Shown piece after piece: positions 37,135 to 47,473 of a DNA stretch of 64,000 bases. Every line of letters begins with the position of its first letter. The stretch's first letter is position 1. Position numbers and translations under genes: made by a program. The notes under the pieces were generated by a model that was not told where the DNA came from, made no database searches, and saw only the letters and a program-made list of their open reading frames with translations. Source of the DNA: Sphingomicrobium marinum (GTDB lineage: Bacteria > Pseudomonadota > Alphaproteobacteria > Sphingomonadales > Sphingomonadaceae); NCBI RefSeq assembly GCF_026157105.1, contig NZ_JANPVQ010000001.1, forward strand, positions 365,501 through 429,500. Direction: 5' to 3'.

Positions 37135-37171
37135 GAGGGCCTCGCCGGAAACGGCGGGGCCCTCGACTTTT
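37135..37171. terminator. Bidirectional terminator between the TonB receptor and glnD
   Basis: GAGGGCCTCGCCG pairs with CGGCGGGGCCCTC across a GAAA loop. CTTTT follows on the plus strand and CCCCTTTTT on the minus strand. It can therefore end both the receptor and the convergent glnD transcript. Confidence 0.85.
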
Positions 37172-37177
37172 GGGGGC

Positions 37178-39898
37178 TCAGTCGCCGGCCGCGTCGATAA
37201 TGGCGGCGTGCAATTTCTCGGTTATCTCGGCCGAGAGCTTTCGTCCGTGACGATCGGTAAGGTAAAAGCTGTCGACAGCGCGCTCGCCATAGCTGGTGAT
37301 ATGCGCGGAATGGACGATCGCATCGCTATCGAAGATCGCATGCGCCAGGCGGGCGAGCAGTGCCTGCCGGTCGCGTGCGTTGACTTCGACCACGGTCATG
37401 CGGTTCGAGGCTTTCTGGTTGATCAGCGCCGATGGCGCGATGTCGAAGGCTTCTTCGCGTTCCGAAAGTTCGGCGAAGTCGGGCCGCGGCGGCGCATCCT
37501 GCGCGGCGATCGCCTCGCTGAGCGCACCGCGCAGCCGATCCTGGCGGCGCTTGTCGGTGTAGGCGCGGCCCTGCGCGTCGGTGATCAGCAAATTGTCGAG
37601 CGCCATGCCGTCGCGCGTAGTGTGGATGCGGGCATCGACGATGCTTGCGCCCGCAGCGGCCAGCGCCGCGCAAATTCGGAAGAACAAGCCTTCGCGATCG
37701 GGCGCGAATATCGAGACGCGCGTGGCGCCGCGTTCGGGATCGTCCGCCAGCGCGATATCGGCCTCGACATCCCCAATCCGCGCTTCGGCATTGGCCATCT
37801 GGCGCGCATTCGCTTCCTGCCAGTCTTCGGGTTCGGCGAGCCAATAGGCATCGGGGAGCCGCTGGCCGTGGGCGCGCATGACCTCGGCCGTCCAGCCGAG
37901 CCGGTTGCCAAGGTCGCGCTTACGCTGGGCCACCATCTCGTCGCGCCCATGCTGCTTGTAGCCAAGGCGCAGCCGCTCTTCGGCAGCCTCGTAGAGCGTG
38001 CGCAGCAAGGTGCGTTTCCATTCGGTCCAGGTGCCGGGGCCCACGGCGCGAATATCGACGGTGGTCAGGATGCCGAGGAGCTTGAGGCGCTCGGGGCTTT
38101 GCACCGCGGCGACGAAATCCTCGATCGTCTTGGGGTCGGCAAGGTCGCGCTTGAACGCCGTGGCGCTCATCAGCAAATGGTTGCGCACCAGCCACGCGAC
38201 GGTCTCGGTCTCTGCGGGCGAAAGGCCAAAGCGCGGGCAAAGCTCGCGCGCGATCTCTGCGCCCAGCTCGCTATGGTCGCCGCCGCGGCCCTTGGCGATA
38301 TCGTGCAGCAGCACCGCGACATAGAGCACGCGGCGATCGGCAAGCTTGCGCAGCAGTGCGGTGATGACCGGATGGTCGTCTTTCATTTCGCCGCGGTCAA
38401 TGGCGGCGGTCAGCCCGATGGCGCGGATCGTATGCTCGTCGACCGTATAGTGGTGATACATGTCGAACTGCATCTGCGCGACGACGCGGCCGAAGTCGGG
38501 CACGAAGCGGCCGAATACGCCCGCCTCGTTCATCCACCGGAGAACCAAATCGGTGTCGTCGCGTCCGGTCAGGATGTCGAGGAACAGCGCATTGGCCTTG
38601 GGGTCTTCGCGCACGTCATCGGCCAGCCGCGCGTCGCGCGCCGCCGCGCGCATGGCGTCGGGATGGATCTCCAGGCCTTCGCGCTGCGCGACCCTGAACA
38701 TTTCGATCAGCCGCACCGGGTCCTGCTTGAAGAAATCGGGCTTGGGTATGGTGAGCCGACCGCGATCGAGCGTGAAGCCATCGAGGTGACTGGTGCGCCG
38801 GAACATGGTGGGGATCGCAAAGCGCTTGCCCTTTTTGCCCATGCGTTCGTCCAGTTGGGCGAGAAAGACGCCGGTGAGGTCGCCCACCGCCTTGGCGTTG
38901 AGAAAGTAGAACTGCATGAAGCGTTCGACTGCGGACTTTCCCGGTCGGTCGGCATAATTCATCGCCTCGGCGATCGTCTTCTGGTGATCGAAGCCGAGCC
39001 GGTCTTCGGCGCGTCCGGCGCTCTGGTGCAGATGGCAGCGCACTGACCACAAGAAGCGCTCGGCGCGTTCGAAGCGGCGAAATTCGCGCGCATCGAACAG
39101 CCCCGCATCGACCAGATCGGCCGGTCGCTTGGATCCGAAGACATAGTGGCCGATCCAGTAAAGCGTCTGCAGGTCGCGCAGCCCGCCCTTGCCGTCCTTC
39201 ACGTTGGGTTCGACGAGATAGCGGCTGTCGCCCATCTTCTCGTGGCGCGCGTCGCGTTCGGCCATCTTGGCGGCGACGAATTCGGCCGCGGTGCCGTGAA
39301 CGACCTCGGCACGAAAACGCGCGCTGGTGCCATCGAAAAGGATGTCATCGCCCCAGATCCAGCGCGCTTCGAGCATGGCGGTGCGCACCGCCATATCTTC
39401 GCGCGACAGGGCGATGACTTCCTCTGGCGTGCGGACCGAGTGGCCGACCGTGATCCCAAGATCCCAGAGGAGATAGAGCAAGGCTTCGATCACCTGCTCG
39501 TTCCACGCCGTCTTGCGCTGCGGGACCAGCATCATGAGGTCGAGATCGCTATACGGCGCCATTTCGCCGCGCCCGGTGCCGCCGAGCCCGCAGATCGCGA
39601 CGCGTTCGCCCGACGACGGGTTGGCGTTGGGATAAAGCTTTTGCGTGATGAAGTCCCAGCCCAGCCGCACGACCTGATCGGCGAGGAAACCGTAAGAGGC
39701 AGCGTGAACGCGCCCGCGCCCGGGTTCGTCGGCCAGGCGGCGGGCGATTTCGGCGCGTCCGGCCTCGTAGGCCTCGGCAATGATCGTCGTCCCGTCTTCA
39801 CGGTCGGGCCGGTCCAGCGCCGACAGGCGATCCGCCAGCGCGCGGCGATCGATGATCGACCGGCGATCGTCGACGTCACCGACGCGCAGCGGCTGCAT
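37178..39898 (-). CDS. glnD: [Protein-PII] uridylyltransferase/uridylyl-removing enzyme GlnD
   Basis: Senses glutamine and modifies PII proteins, controlling nitrogen assimilation. The 906-residue protein has an N-terminal nucleotidyltransferase domain (GLGGTGRGEMAPYSDLDLMM), a GlnD-specific helical region, an HD hydrolase domain (LLHDIAKGRGGDHSELGAEI) and two C-terminal ACT domains (ISIFAPDREGLFFRI-like VSIFAPDREGLFFRICAALA, and VEVNARDRQALLARLAHAIF). The start overlaps the mutS stop (TAATG). PII and glnA genes are not in the window. Confidence 0.97.
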   Translation of the reverse strand: MQPLRVGDVDDRRSIIDRRALADRLSALDRPDREDGTTIIAEAYEAGRAEIARRLADEPGRGRVHAASYGFLADQVVRLGWDFITQKLYPNANPSSGERVAICGLGGTGRGEMAPYSDLDLMMLVPQRKTAWNEQVIEALLYLLWDLGITVGHSVRTPEEVIALSREDMAVRTAMLEARWIWGDDILFDGTSARFRAEVVHGTAAEFVAAKMAERDARHEKMGDSRYLVEPNVKDGKGGLRDLQTLYWIGHYVFGSKRPADLVDAGLFDAREFRRFERAERFLWSVRCHLHQSAGRAEDRLGFDHQKTIAEAMNYADRPGKSAVERFMQFYFLNAKAVGDLTGVFLAQLDERMGKKGKRFAIPTMFRRTSHLDGFTLDRGRLTIPKPDFFKQDPVRLIEMFRVAQREGLEIHPDAMRAAARDARLADDVREDPKANALFLDILTGRDDTDLVLRWMNEAGVFGRFVPDFGRVVAQMQFDMYHHYTVDEHTIRAIGLTAAIDRGEMKDDHPVITALLRKLADRRVLYVAVLLHDIAKGRGGDHSELGAEIARELCPRFGLSPAETETVAWLVRNHLLMSATAFKRDLADPKTIEDFVAAVQSPERLKLLGILTTVDIRAVGPGTWTEWKRTLLRTLYEAAEERLRLGYKQHGRDEMVAQRKRDLGNRLGWTAEVMRAHGQRLPDAYWLAEPEDWQEANARQMANAEARIGDVEADIALADDPERGATRVSIFAPDREGLFFRICAALAAAGASIVDARIHTTRDGMALDNLLITDAQGRAYTDKRRQDRLRGALSEAIAAQDAPPRPDFAELSEREEAFDIAPSALINQKASNRMTVVEVNARDRQALLARLAHAIFDSDAIVHSAHITSYGERAVDSFYLTDRHGRKLSAEITEKLHAAIIDAAGD

Positions 39899-42507
39899 TA
39901 TTCGCCGTCCTCGGCGAGACGTTTGAGCCGGTAGAGTTCGTCGAGCGCTTCGCGCGGCGTCATCGCATCGGGGTCGAGCGCGCCGAGCGCATCGGCGAGC
40001 GGATCGCGCGTTTCCTCCTTCAGCGGCGTCGCGGCGAAGAGCGGCAAGGCGTCGAGCCCCGCGGCGATACCGCCGGTGGCTTCGCGGCCTTCTTCCAGCT
40101 TGGCAAGGACCGCCTTGGCGCGCGCCAGCACCTTTGGCGGCAGGCCGGCAAGCTTGGCGACCGCGATACCGTAACTGCGATCGGCGGCGCCATCGGCGAC
40201 TTCATGGAGCAGCACCAAGTCGCCCTTATATTCGCGCGCGCGAACGTGGTGGAGCGAGAGCGCATCGAGGCGGTCGGCGAGGCGGGTCAGTTCGTGATAA
40301 TGGGTCGCGAACAAGGTGCGCGCTTCGATCGTGTCATGCATCGCCTCAACCACGCCCCAGGCGATGGCGAGCCCGTCATAGGTCGAGGTGCCGCGCCCGA
40401 TTTCATCGAGGATCACGAGGCTGTGTTTGGTCGCCTGCGCAAGGATCGCGGCGGTCTCGACCATCTCGACCATGAAGGTCGAACGGCCGCGCGCGAGATT
40501 GTCGGCAGCGCCGACGCGGCTGAACAACTTGTCGACCATGCCGATCTTGGCGCTTGCGGCAGGCACGTAGCATCCGGCCTGCGCCAGCAATGCGGCAATT
40601 GCGACCTGCCGCAGGAAGGTTGATTTGCCGCCCATGTTGGGGCCGGTGATCAGCCAGAGCCGGTCTTGCGGCCCGAGCGCACAATCGTTGGCGACGAAGC
40701 GCTCGCCCTCCTTGTCGAGCGCGGCTTCGACGACCGGATGCCGCCCCGCCTCGATCTCGAGACAGGGCTGGTCGACCAGGTGCGGCAGGCACCACTTACC
40801 CTCGATCGCGCGCGCGGCATTGGCGGCAGCGACATCAAGGCGCGCGGCGGCATCGGCGGTTTCGGCAATACGCGCCGCGGCGGCGATCGCCTTGTCGGTC
40901 AGTGCGGCAAGGTGTTTCGCTTCACACGCAAGCGCTTCCCCCGCGGCCTCGGTCAGGCGGCGGGCTTCTTCGTGCAGGTCGCTCGAATTGAAGCGCACGG
41001 CGTTGGCCATCGTCTGGCGATGGGTGAAGCCGCTATCCTCGGCCATCAACTTGTCGGCCTGTTTGGCGGGCACCTCAATATGATAGCCGAGCACATTATT
41101 ATGCTTGATTTTCAGCGCCTTGATGCCGGTGGCGTCTCGGTACTTGTGCTCAAGCGCAGCGATGGCCTGGCGTCCGCCGGACGCCATGTCGCGAAGATCA
41201 TCCAACTCGGGATCATAGGCCTTGGCAATGTAGCCGCCTTTGGCCGCATCGATCGGCGGGCTCTCGACGAGCGCGCGTTTGAGTTCGTCGACCAGCGCAT
41301 CGTGGCCAACGAGGCGCGGCAGTAGCGCCGCGAGCAACTCGGGGTGCGGGCCGGTGTCACCGATCGCTTCCGCCAGTTCGCGGCAGGCGACAAGGCCATC
41401 GCGCAGCTGGCCCAGGTCGCGCGGACCGCCGCGTCCGGCGACGAGGCGGCCAAGCGCGCGCGCAATGTCGGGCATCGCTTTCAACCGGCTGCGCACATCG
41501 TCGCGTTGCAACTGGTCTTCGGCAAAATGCTGGACGAGCGCGAGACGCGCTTCGATGGCGGGACGATGCGTGAGCGGTGCCGACAGGTCCTGGGCCAGCA
41601 AGCGCCGCCCGCCCGCCGACACGCAGCGATCGATGCAATGCAGCAGGCTCCCGGCATGGGCGCCGCTCTGCGTTCGCGTGATCTCCAGGCTGTCGCGCGT
41701 CGCCGGATCGATCGCCATGTGGCCCGACCGTTCGATCCGCGTCGGGCTGGCAAGGAAACTGGCGGCGTCCTTTTGCGTGGCGTCGAGATAGGCGAGAAGG
41801 CCGCCCGCCGCCGCCAATTCTGCGCGCCCCGGCGACCCAAAGCCGTCGAGGCTCTTCACGCCGTAGCGCGCCTTGAGCGCCTTTTCGCCCGCGATGCTGT
41901 CGAAACCGCCCTGGCCGTCGGTGGTGGCGATGCCCGGCACCTTGTCATCGGCAATCGTTTCGGCAGGGTCGAGCCGGGCGAGTTCGGCCTGGAGGTCGCC
42001 CGGGCCGCAGGCGATCAACTCGAAGCGTCCCGTTGAAATGTCGGCCGCCGCGATGGCCCATTCCTCGCCCGCGCGGCCGATCGCGGCAAGCCAGTTGGCC
42101 GCACGCGATTCGAGCAGGCTTTCCTCGGTCAGCGTACCGGGGGTGACGAGGCGGATGATGGCGCGGCGCACCAGCGCCTTGGATCCATCGCGTGCCTTGG
42201 CTTCGGCAGGCGTTTCGACCTGTTCGGCGATGGCGACGCGGTGACCACTACGGATCAGCTTGGCGAGATAGCTTTCGGCGGCGTGGACGGGCACCCCGCA
42301 CATCGGCACGTCTTCGCCTTTTTCCTTGCCGCGCTTGGTCAGCGCGATGTCGAGACAGGCGGAAGCGACCTTCGCGTCCTCGAAGAAAAGTTCGAAGAAA
42401 TCGCCCATCCGATAAAAGAGCAAGGCGTCGCCCGCCTCTTTTTTCAGCGCAAAATATTGCGCCATCATGGGCGTCACTTTTGCCTTGGGAGAATCGTCGC
42501 GGGCCAT
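39898..42507 (-). CDS. mutS: DNA mismatch repair protein MutS
   Basis: An 869-residue MutS. Mismatch-binding domain I has PMMAQYFALKKEAGDALLFY then RMGDFFELF, which holds the Phe-x-Glu wedge. The ATPase domain has Walker A TGPNMGGKSTFLRQ, Walker B SLVILDEIGRGTSTYDGLAI and the ATHYHELTRL motif. The C-terminal helix-turn-helix lies near GIAVAKLAGLPPKVLARAK. It is first in a mutS-glnD pair. A MutL gene is not in the window. Confidence 0.98.
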   Translation of the reverse strand: MARDDSPKAKVTPMMAQYFALKKEAGDALLFYRMGDFFELFFEDAKVASACLDIALTKRGKEKGEDVPMCGVPVHAAESYLAKLIRSGHRVAIAEQVETPAEAKARDGSKALVRRAIIRLVTPGTLTEESLLESRAANWLAAIGRAGEEWAIAAADISTGRFELIACGPGDLQAELARLDPAETIADDKVPGIATTDGQGGFDSIAGEKALKARYGVKSLDGFGSPGRAELAAAGGLLAYLDATQKDAASFLASPTRIERSGHMAIDPATRDSLEITRTQSGAHAGSLLHCIDRCVSAGGRRLLAQDLSAPLTHRPAIEARLALVQHFAEDQLQRDDVRSRLKAMPDIARALGRLVAGRGGPRDLGQLRDGLVACRELAEAIGDTGPHPELLAALLPRLVGHDALVDELKRALVESPPIDAAKGGYIAKAYDPELDDLRDMASGGRQAIAALEHKYRDATGIKALKIKHNNVLGYHIEVPAKQADKLMAEDSGFTHRQTMANAVRFNSSDLHEEARRLTEAAGEALACEAKHLAALTDKAIAAAARIAETADAAARLDVAAANAARAIEGKWCLPHLVDQPCLEIEAGRHPVVEAALDKEGERFVANDCALGPQDRLWLITGPNMGGKSTFLRQVAIAALLAQAGCYVPAASAKIGMVDKLFSRVGAADNLARGRSTFMVEMVETAAILAQATKHSLVILDEIGRGTSTYDGLAIAWGVVEAMHDTIEARTLFATHYHELTRLADRLDALSLHHVRAREYKGDLVLLHEVADGAADRSYGIAVAKLAGLPPKVLARAKAVLAKLEEGREATGGIAAGLDALPLFAATPLKEETRDPLADALGALDPDAMTPREALDELYRLKRLAEDGE

Positions 42508-42610
42508 CGGCGGAGGCTAGCATGGCTTGGCTGCACTGCACCATGGTTTCCCCCGTGACTCCGGGGTGAAAAAGGCTCTAAAGCGCCCATCCAAAGGAGA
42601 GGCAGCATTC

Positions 42611-44920
42611 ATGAGTGAAGCCAACGTCAAATTTTCGGACGCGGAAGCGATCGATTTCCACGCGCGCGGCCGTCCCGGCAAGATCGAGATCACGCCGACC
42701 AAGCCGATGACCACGCAGCGCGACCTGGCGCTGGCTTATTCGCCGGGTGTCGCGGTGCCTGTCGAAGCGATCGCCGCCGATCCGGGCCGTGCCTACGAAT
42801 TGACGGCGAAGGGCAATCTCGTCGCGGTCATTTCCAACGGCACAGCAATTCTCGGTCTCGGCAATCTCGGCGCGCTCGCGTCCAAGCCGGTGATGGAAGG
42901 CAAGGCGGTGCTGTTCAAACGCTTCGCCGATGTCGATTCGATCGATCTCGAACTCGATACCGAGGACCCGCAGGCCTTTATCGACGCGGTGGCGCTGATG
43001 GGGCCCAGCTTTGGCGGCATCAACCTTGAGGACATCGGGGCGCCCGACTGCTTCATCATCGAGCAGGCATTGAAAGAGAAGATGAACATCCCCGTGTTCC
43101 ATGACGACCAGCACGGGACCGCGATCATCACCGCGGCGGGGCTCATCAACGCGGCGCACCTGACCAATCGAAAGCTTGCCGACATGAAGGTCGTCGTGAA
43201 CGGCGCTGGTGCGGCAGCGATTGCCTGCAGCGATCTGATCGTCGCGATGGGCGTCAAGAAAGACAATGTGATCATGTGCGATCGATCGGGCGTCATCCAC
43301 AAGGACCGCGACGATCTCGACCAGTTCAAATCGGCGCAGGCCGTTGATACCGACAAGCGGACGCTGGCCGAAGCATTGGTTGGTGCGGACTGTTTCCTCG
43401 GGCTGTCGGCGGGTAACGTGCTCGATGGCGACATGATCAAGCAGATGGCGGAGCAGCCGATCATCTTCGCGATGGCCAATCCCACACCCGAAATCTCGCC
43501 GCCGGTGGCCAAGAAAGCGCGGCCCGATGCGATCATCGCGACGGGGCGTTCGGACTATCCCAATCAGGTCAACAACGTCCTGGGCTTTCCCTTCATCTTT
43601 CGCGGCGCGCTCGATTGCCGCGCCACGGGGATCAACGAGGAAATGAAGATTGCCGCGGCGCAAGCGCTGGCAGATCTGGCGCGCGAAGCGGTGCCCGAAG
43701 AAGTCGCGGCGGCCTACGGCGAATCCAAGAGCTTCGGACCCGACTATATCATTCCCGCGCCGTTCGACCCGCGCCTGATCGAAGAAGTGCCGATGGCGGT
43801 CGCCAAAGCGGCGGCGCAATCGGGCGTCGCGCAGAAACCGATCGAGGATTATGACCAGTATCGCCGCCAGCTGCGCGCGCGTCTCGATCCGACGGTCTCG
43901 GTGCTTAGCCTCGCTTACGAGGCGGCCAAGCGTAATCCCAAGCGCGTGCTGTTCGCCGAGGGCGAAGAAGACAATGTCTTGCGCGCCGCCATTGCGTTCA
44001 AGGAAAACGGTCTGGGCGTGCCGGTGCTGGTCGGCCGCGATGACGTTTACGACAAGCTCAAGGCGCTGGGCGTCGAGGATGCCGACGAGTGGGAGGTTCT
44101 CAACAGCCGCAATTCGCCGCTGGTCGAGAAGGCGGTGGACTTCATCTACGAAAAGCATGCGCGCCAGGGGCTGCTGCGCCGCAAGGTCGAACGCATGGTC
44201 AACCAGGATCGCAACTACTTCACCGCCGCCATGCTGGCGCTGGGCGAAGGCGATGCGATGATCACCGGGACGACGCGGCCCTTCTCCGAAAGCCTGGCCC
44301 AAGTGCGCACCGTGATCGACGACGATCATGGCGGGGAGCCGTTCGGGATCAACATCGTGGTCGGCAAGGGCCATACGGTGCTGATCGCCGATACCTCGGT
44401 GACCGAACGCCCGACCGCAGAGCAGCTGGCGACCATCGCGATCCGTTCGGCAGCGTTTGCGCGGCGCATGGGTCAGGAGCCGCGCGTTGCCTTCATTAGC
44501 TACACGACCTTCGGCAATCCCGAAGGCGAGTATATCGATGAATTGCGCGACGCGGTGAAGGTGCTCGACCGCACGGCGACCGATTTCGAATATGAAGGCG
44601 AGATGGCACCCGACGTAGCGCTCAACTTCGATGCGCAGCGCAAATTTTACGGTTTTAGCCGCCTGACGGGTCCCGCGAACGTACTGATCATGCCGGGGCT
44701 GCAATCGGCCAGCCTGTCGACGAAGCTTTTGAAGCTGGTCGGCGGCGAGAATGTGCTGGGGCCGTACCTGGTCGGGATGAGCCAGCCGGTGCAGATCGCA
44801 CCGATGACCGCGACATCGAACGATTTGGTGACGCTGGCGGTGCTGGCGGCTGGCGGCGCGGACGCGATCCGGCGCGGCAATGCTGCGATGCGCGGCGCTG
44901 CGGAAGAGGTGGTCGGCTAG
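42611..44920 (+). CDS. NADP-dependent malic enzyme, MaeB type
   Basis: Oxidative decarboxylation of malate to pyruvate. The 769-residue protein has the N-terminal malic enzyme part (residues about 1-430: AYSPGVAVPVEAIAADP, VFHDDQHGTAIITAAGLINA, VVNGAGAAAIACSDL) and a C-terminal phosphotransacetylase-like regulatory domain (about 440-769: NPKRVLFAEGEEDNVLRAA, MITGTTRPFSESLAQVRTV). I chose ATG 42611, 11 bases after AAAGGAGAG; the in-frame ATG at 42527 lies in the leader. Confidence 0.95.
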   Translation: MSEANVKFSDAEAIDFHARGRPGKIEITPTKPMTTQRDLALAYSPGVAVPVEAIAADPGRAYELTAKGNLVAVISNGTAILGLGNLGALASKPVMEGKAVLFKRFADVDSIDLELDTEDPQAFIDAVALMGPSFGGINLEDIGAPDCFIIEQALKEKMNIPVFHDDQHGTAIITAAGLINAAHLTNRKLADMKVVVNGAGAAAIACSDLIVAMGVKKDNVIMCDRSGVIHKDRDDLDQFKSAQAVDTDKRTLAEALVGADCFLGLSAGNVLDGDMIKQMAEQPIIFAMANPTPEISPPVAKKARPDAIIATGRSDYPNQVNNVLGFPFIFRGALDCRATGINEEMKIAAAQALADLAREAVPEEVAAAYGESKSFGPDYIIPAPFDPRLIEEVPMAVAKAAAQSGVAQKPIEDYDQYRRQLRARLDPTVSVLSLAYEAAKRNPKRVLFAEGEEDNVLRAAIAFKENGLGVPVLVGRDDVYDKLKALGVEDADEWEVLNSRNSPLVEKAVDFIYEKHARQGLLRRKVERMVNQDRNYFTAAMLALGEGDAMITGTTRPFSESLAQVRTVIDDDHGGEPFGINIVVGKGHTVLIADTSVTERPTAEQLATIAIRSAAFARRMGQEPRVAFISYTTFGNPEGEYIDELRDAVKVLDRTATDFEYEGEMAPDVALNFDAQRKFYGFSRLTGPANVLIMPGLQSASLSTKLLKLVGGENVLGPYLVGMSQPVQIAPMTATSNDLVTLAVLAAGGADAIRRGNAAMRGAAEEVVG

Positions 44921-44923
44921 CGC

Positions 44924-47038
44924 CTAGATACGCTCGGCCTGGCTCACCACGTCGCTGGCGCGAAGCGCGGCGATGATCGCGTGCAGGTGGGCCAGGTCGT
45001 GCAATTCCACGTCGACGTGGAAGGTGTGGAAGCTTCCGTCCCGGTTTTCGAGATGGAGATTGACGATATTGGCGTCGCGCGCGCCCAGGATCCCCGCCAT
45101 CTCGCCGAGCGCACCTGCAACATCGCGCAGGATGATCGCGATTTTGGCGGTGCCGCCATCGGTTTCCTCGCCCCAGCTAAGATCGATCCAGTCGGCATCT
45201 TCGCCCGAAGCGAGCTTGTCGCAGCCGATGACGTGGACGTCGATCGCCTCATCATCGCCGCGCACGCCGACGATACGGTCGCCCGGGATGGGGTGGCAGC
45301 ACTCGGCCAGGTGGAAGGCGACGCCGGGGGTGAGCCCCTTGATCGAGATGGCCGACTGCTGGCCCGGCATCTTGTCCTTCTTGCGGCGACGGCGCAGCAG
45401 CCCGGTACGCTCGGTGGTCGATCCCGGCAGAACGGCCTCCATTACCGCCTCGTCGGTCAGTTTCTTGCGCGCGACCGCCATGAGGAGCGCGTCTTCATCG
45501 CCATGCATCAGCCGGTCGGCGGCCTCGCGCAGCGGCTTGGCGGGCAGCTTGCCGTCGATGCGCTGCACGATGTCGTCGAAGATCTTGTGGCCAAGCTCGA
45601 TATTCTCGTCGCGCTCCTTGTGGCGCACGAAGCGGCGGATCGCCGAGCGCGCCTTTCCGGTCGCCACGAAGCGCAGCCAGCTGGGCTGCGGGTGCTGCGA
45701 TTCCGAGGCGAGGATATCGACCTGGTCGCCATTTTCGAGCGGGGTGCGCAATGGAACCACGCGCCCGTTCACTTTGGCGCCGACCGTCTGGTCACCAAGA
45801 TCGGTGTGGACCGCGTAGGCGAAATCGACCGGCGTCGCGCCTTTTGGCAGCTGGATGAGCTCGCCCTTCGGCGTGAAGGCGAAAATGCGATCCTGGTACA
45901 TCGCCATGCGCGTATGTTCGAGCAGCTCGTCGGGATCGTCGGCATGATCGAGGATTTCGACGAGATCGTTGATCCAGGGCACCTGCATGTCGGCGGCAGG
46001 CTTGCCCTCCTTGTAGGCCCAGTGGGCAGCAAGGCCGCGTTCGGCCTGTTCGTGCATCGCGCGGGTGCGTATCTGCACCTCGATGCGCATATTGCTGTCG
46101 TGGATGATGGTGGTGTGGAGCGAGCGGTAGCCGTTACGCTTGGGGGTCGAAATAAAATCCTTGAAGCGGCCCGGTACCATCGGCCAGCGCTGGTGGATGA
46201 GCCCAAGCGCGCGGTAGACGTCGGCGTCATCCTCGACGATCACGCGAAACGCCATCACGTCGGACAATTGCTCGAAGCTGATGTGCCGCTCGGCCATCTT
46301 CTTCCAGATCGAATAGGGATGCTTCTCGCGTCCCGTGACCTCGGCTTCGAGGCCATGATCGGAAAGATGGAGCTGAAGGTTGAGTCCGATACGATTGATC
46401 GCATCGCCGCCCGATGAATGGAGCTGTTCGAGCCGGCGCGTGATCGAGGCATAGGCATCGGGTTCGAGCTGCTGGAAGGCGAGCGTTTGCATCTCCTTCA
46501 TCATCTCGTACATGCCGATGCGCTCGGCGAGCGGGGCATAAATGTCCATCGTCTCGCGCGCGATGCGGCGGCGCTTCTCTTCCCTGGGGATGTGATGAAG
46601 CGTGCGCATGTTGTGGAGCCGGTCGGCCAGCTTCACCAGCAAGACGCGGATGTCGCCCGACAGCGCGAGCAGGAATTTGCGCAGGTTTTCCGCCGCGCGC
46701 TCGCTCTCGGTCATCGCTTCGACCTTGGAGAGCTTGGTCACGCCATCGACCAAACGCGCCACCTCCTCGCCGAACAGGTTCTTGATCTGCTCGGGCGTGG
46801 CGACCGTATCCTCGATCGTGTCGTGGAGGATCGCGGTGACGATGGTTTCATCGTCCAGTTTCATGTCGGTGAGGATGCCGGCCACTTCGATCGGGTGGCT
46901 GAAATACGGGTCGCCCGAAGCGCGCAATTGCGCGCCGTGCGCCTTCATCGAGAAGACGTAAGCGCGGTTGATCAGCGCTTCGTCAGCCTCCGGGTCATAG
47001 GCCCGGACCTTCTCGACGAGTTCATATTGTCTCAACAT
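44924..47038 (-). CDS. rsh: Bifunctional (p)ppGpp synthetase/hydrolase, Rel/SpoT
   Basis: Makes and degrades (p)ppGpp for the stringent response. The 704-residue protein has an HD hydrolase domain with an intact HDTIED motif (ETIVTAILHDTIEDTVATPE), a synthetase domain (GRFKDFISTPKRNGYRSLHT), a TGS domain (IFAFTPKGELIQLPKGATPV) and a C-terminal ACT domain. The RFKD motif is the RxKD form of bifunctional enzymes, and both active sites look complete. As in most alphaproteobacteria it is probably the main Rsh of the cell (inference). It converges on the malic enzyme gene. Confidence 0.97.
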   Translation of the reverse strand: MLRQYELVEKVRAYDPEADEALINRAYVFSMKAHGAQLRASGDPYFSHPIEVAGILTDMKLDDETIVTAILHDTIEDTVATPEQIKNLFGEEVARLVDGVTKLSKVEAMTESERAAENLRKFLLALSGDIRVLLVKLADRLHNMRTLHHIPREEKRRRIARETMDIYAPLAERIGMYEMMKEMQTLAFQQLEPDAYASITRRLEQLHSSGGDAINRIGLNLQLHLSDHGLEAEVTGREKHPYSIWKKMAERHISFEQLSDVMAFRVIVEDDADVYRALGLIHQRWPMVPGRFKDFISTPKRNGYRSLHTTIIHDSNMRIEVQIRTRAMHEQAERGLAAHWAYKEGKPAADMQVPWINDLVEILDHADDPDELLEHTRMAMYQDRIFAFTPKGELIQLPKGATPVDFAYAVHTDLGDQTVGAKVNGRVVPLRTPLENGDQVDILASESQHPQPSWLRFVATGKARSAIRRFVRHKERDENIELGHKIFDDIVQRIDGKLPAKPLREAADRLMHGDEDALLMAVARKKLTDEAVMEAVLPGSTTERTGLLRRRRKKDKMPGQQSAISIKGLTPGVAFHLAECCHPIPGDRIVGVRGDDEAIDVHVIGCDKLASGEDADWIDLSWGEETDGGTAKIAIILRDVAGALGEMAGILGARDANIVNLHLENRDGSFHTFHVDVELHDLAHLHAIIAALRASDVVSQAERI

Positions 47039-47085
47039 CCCCTACAAGATGGGGTCACGAGGGGTCTCTTCGCAAGTGCAAAAAA

Positions 47086-47376
47086 CTATTTGGCCTTGGC
47101 GTTGCACTTGGCGAGGGCAGTCTGGTCCATTGCTCGCCCGTTGACCGAGAAGCTGGCCAACCTGCCGACTTCTTTGGCGAGACGCTCGCACAGGATGTTG
47201 GGACGGCTGGCGTCGGACATGGTCTTGCAGTCGCCGCCAGTGCAGTTCCACGAAGCGCCCTTCGTGATGATGCGCCCTTCGGCGCCGGCTTCGGGGGTGG
47301 CCTTCATGAGCGGTGCGGCACCCGCCAACGCGGGGGCGGCGACAAACAGGAGTGTGAACGGGAGCAGGGCGCGCAT
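47086..47376 (-). CDS. CC_3452 family exported protein
   Basis: A 96-residue exported protein with signal peptide MRALLPFTLLFVAAPALAGA. The mature part has GASWNCTGGDCKTMSD, ASRPNILCERLAKEVGRLAS, FSVNGRAMDQTALAKCNAKA, matching the small CC_3452 family common in Caulobacterales and Sphingomonadales, with four conserved cysteines likely in disulfides. I chose ATG 47376; the frame to 47436 crosses the divergent regulator's promoter. Function is unknown. Confidence 0.87.
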   Translation of the reverse strand: MRALLPFTLLFVAAPALAGAAPLMKATPEAGAEGRIITKGASWNCTGGDCKTMSDASRPNILCERLAKEVGRLASFSVNGRAMDQTALAKCNAKAK

Positions 47377-47427
47377 GACGTAATCCTTTTCAGTTGCGAT
47401 GAACAACCTAATAAGAATTCCGATTTC

Positions 47428-47444
47428 AAAACGCAACTAGTTTT
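47428..47444. promoter_or_regulatory. Candidate operator between CC_3452 and the HxlR gene
   Basis: AAAAC-N7-GTTTT encloses the palindrome AACTAGTT (47435-47442), 30 bases before the HxlR-type gene and within the divergent intergenic region. HxlR proteins often bind such short dyads near their own promoter. Inference only. Confidence 0.35.
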
Positions 47445-47473
47445 CATTGAATATCGGGTTTAAGGCTTGTCGC

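Noticed and set aside
37208-39046. A 612-codon plus-strand frame opposite glnD
   Set aside because: Antisense to a complete GlnD with nucleotidyltransferase, HD and ACT domains.
42578-44704. A 708-codon minus-strand frame opposite the malic enzyme gene
   Set aside because: Antisense shadow of a full-length, motif-complete malic enzyme; no ribosome site or family motif.
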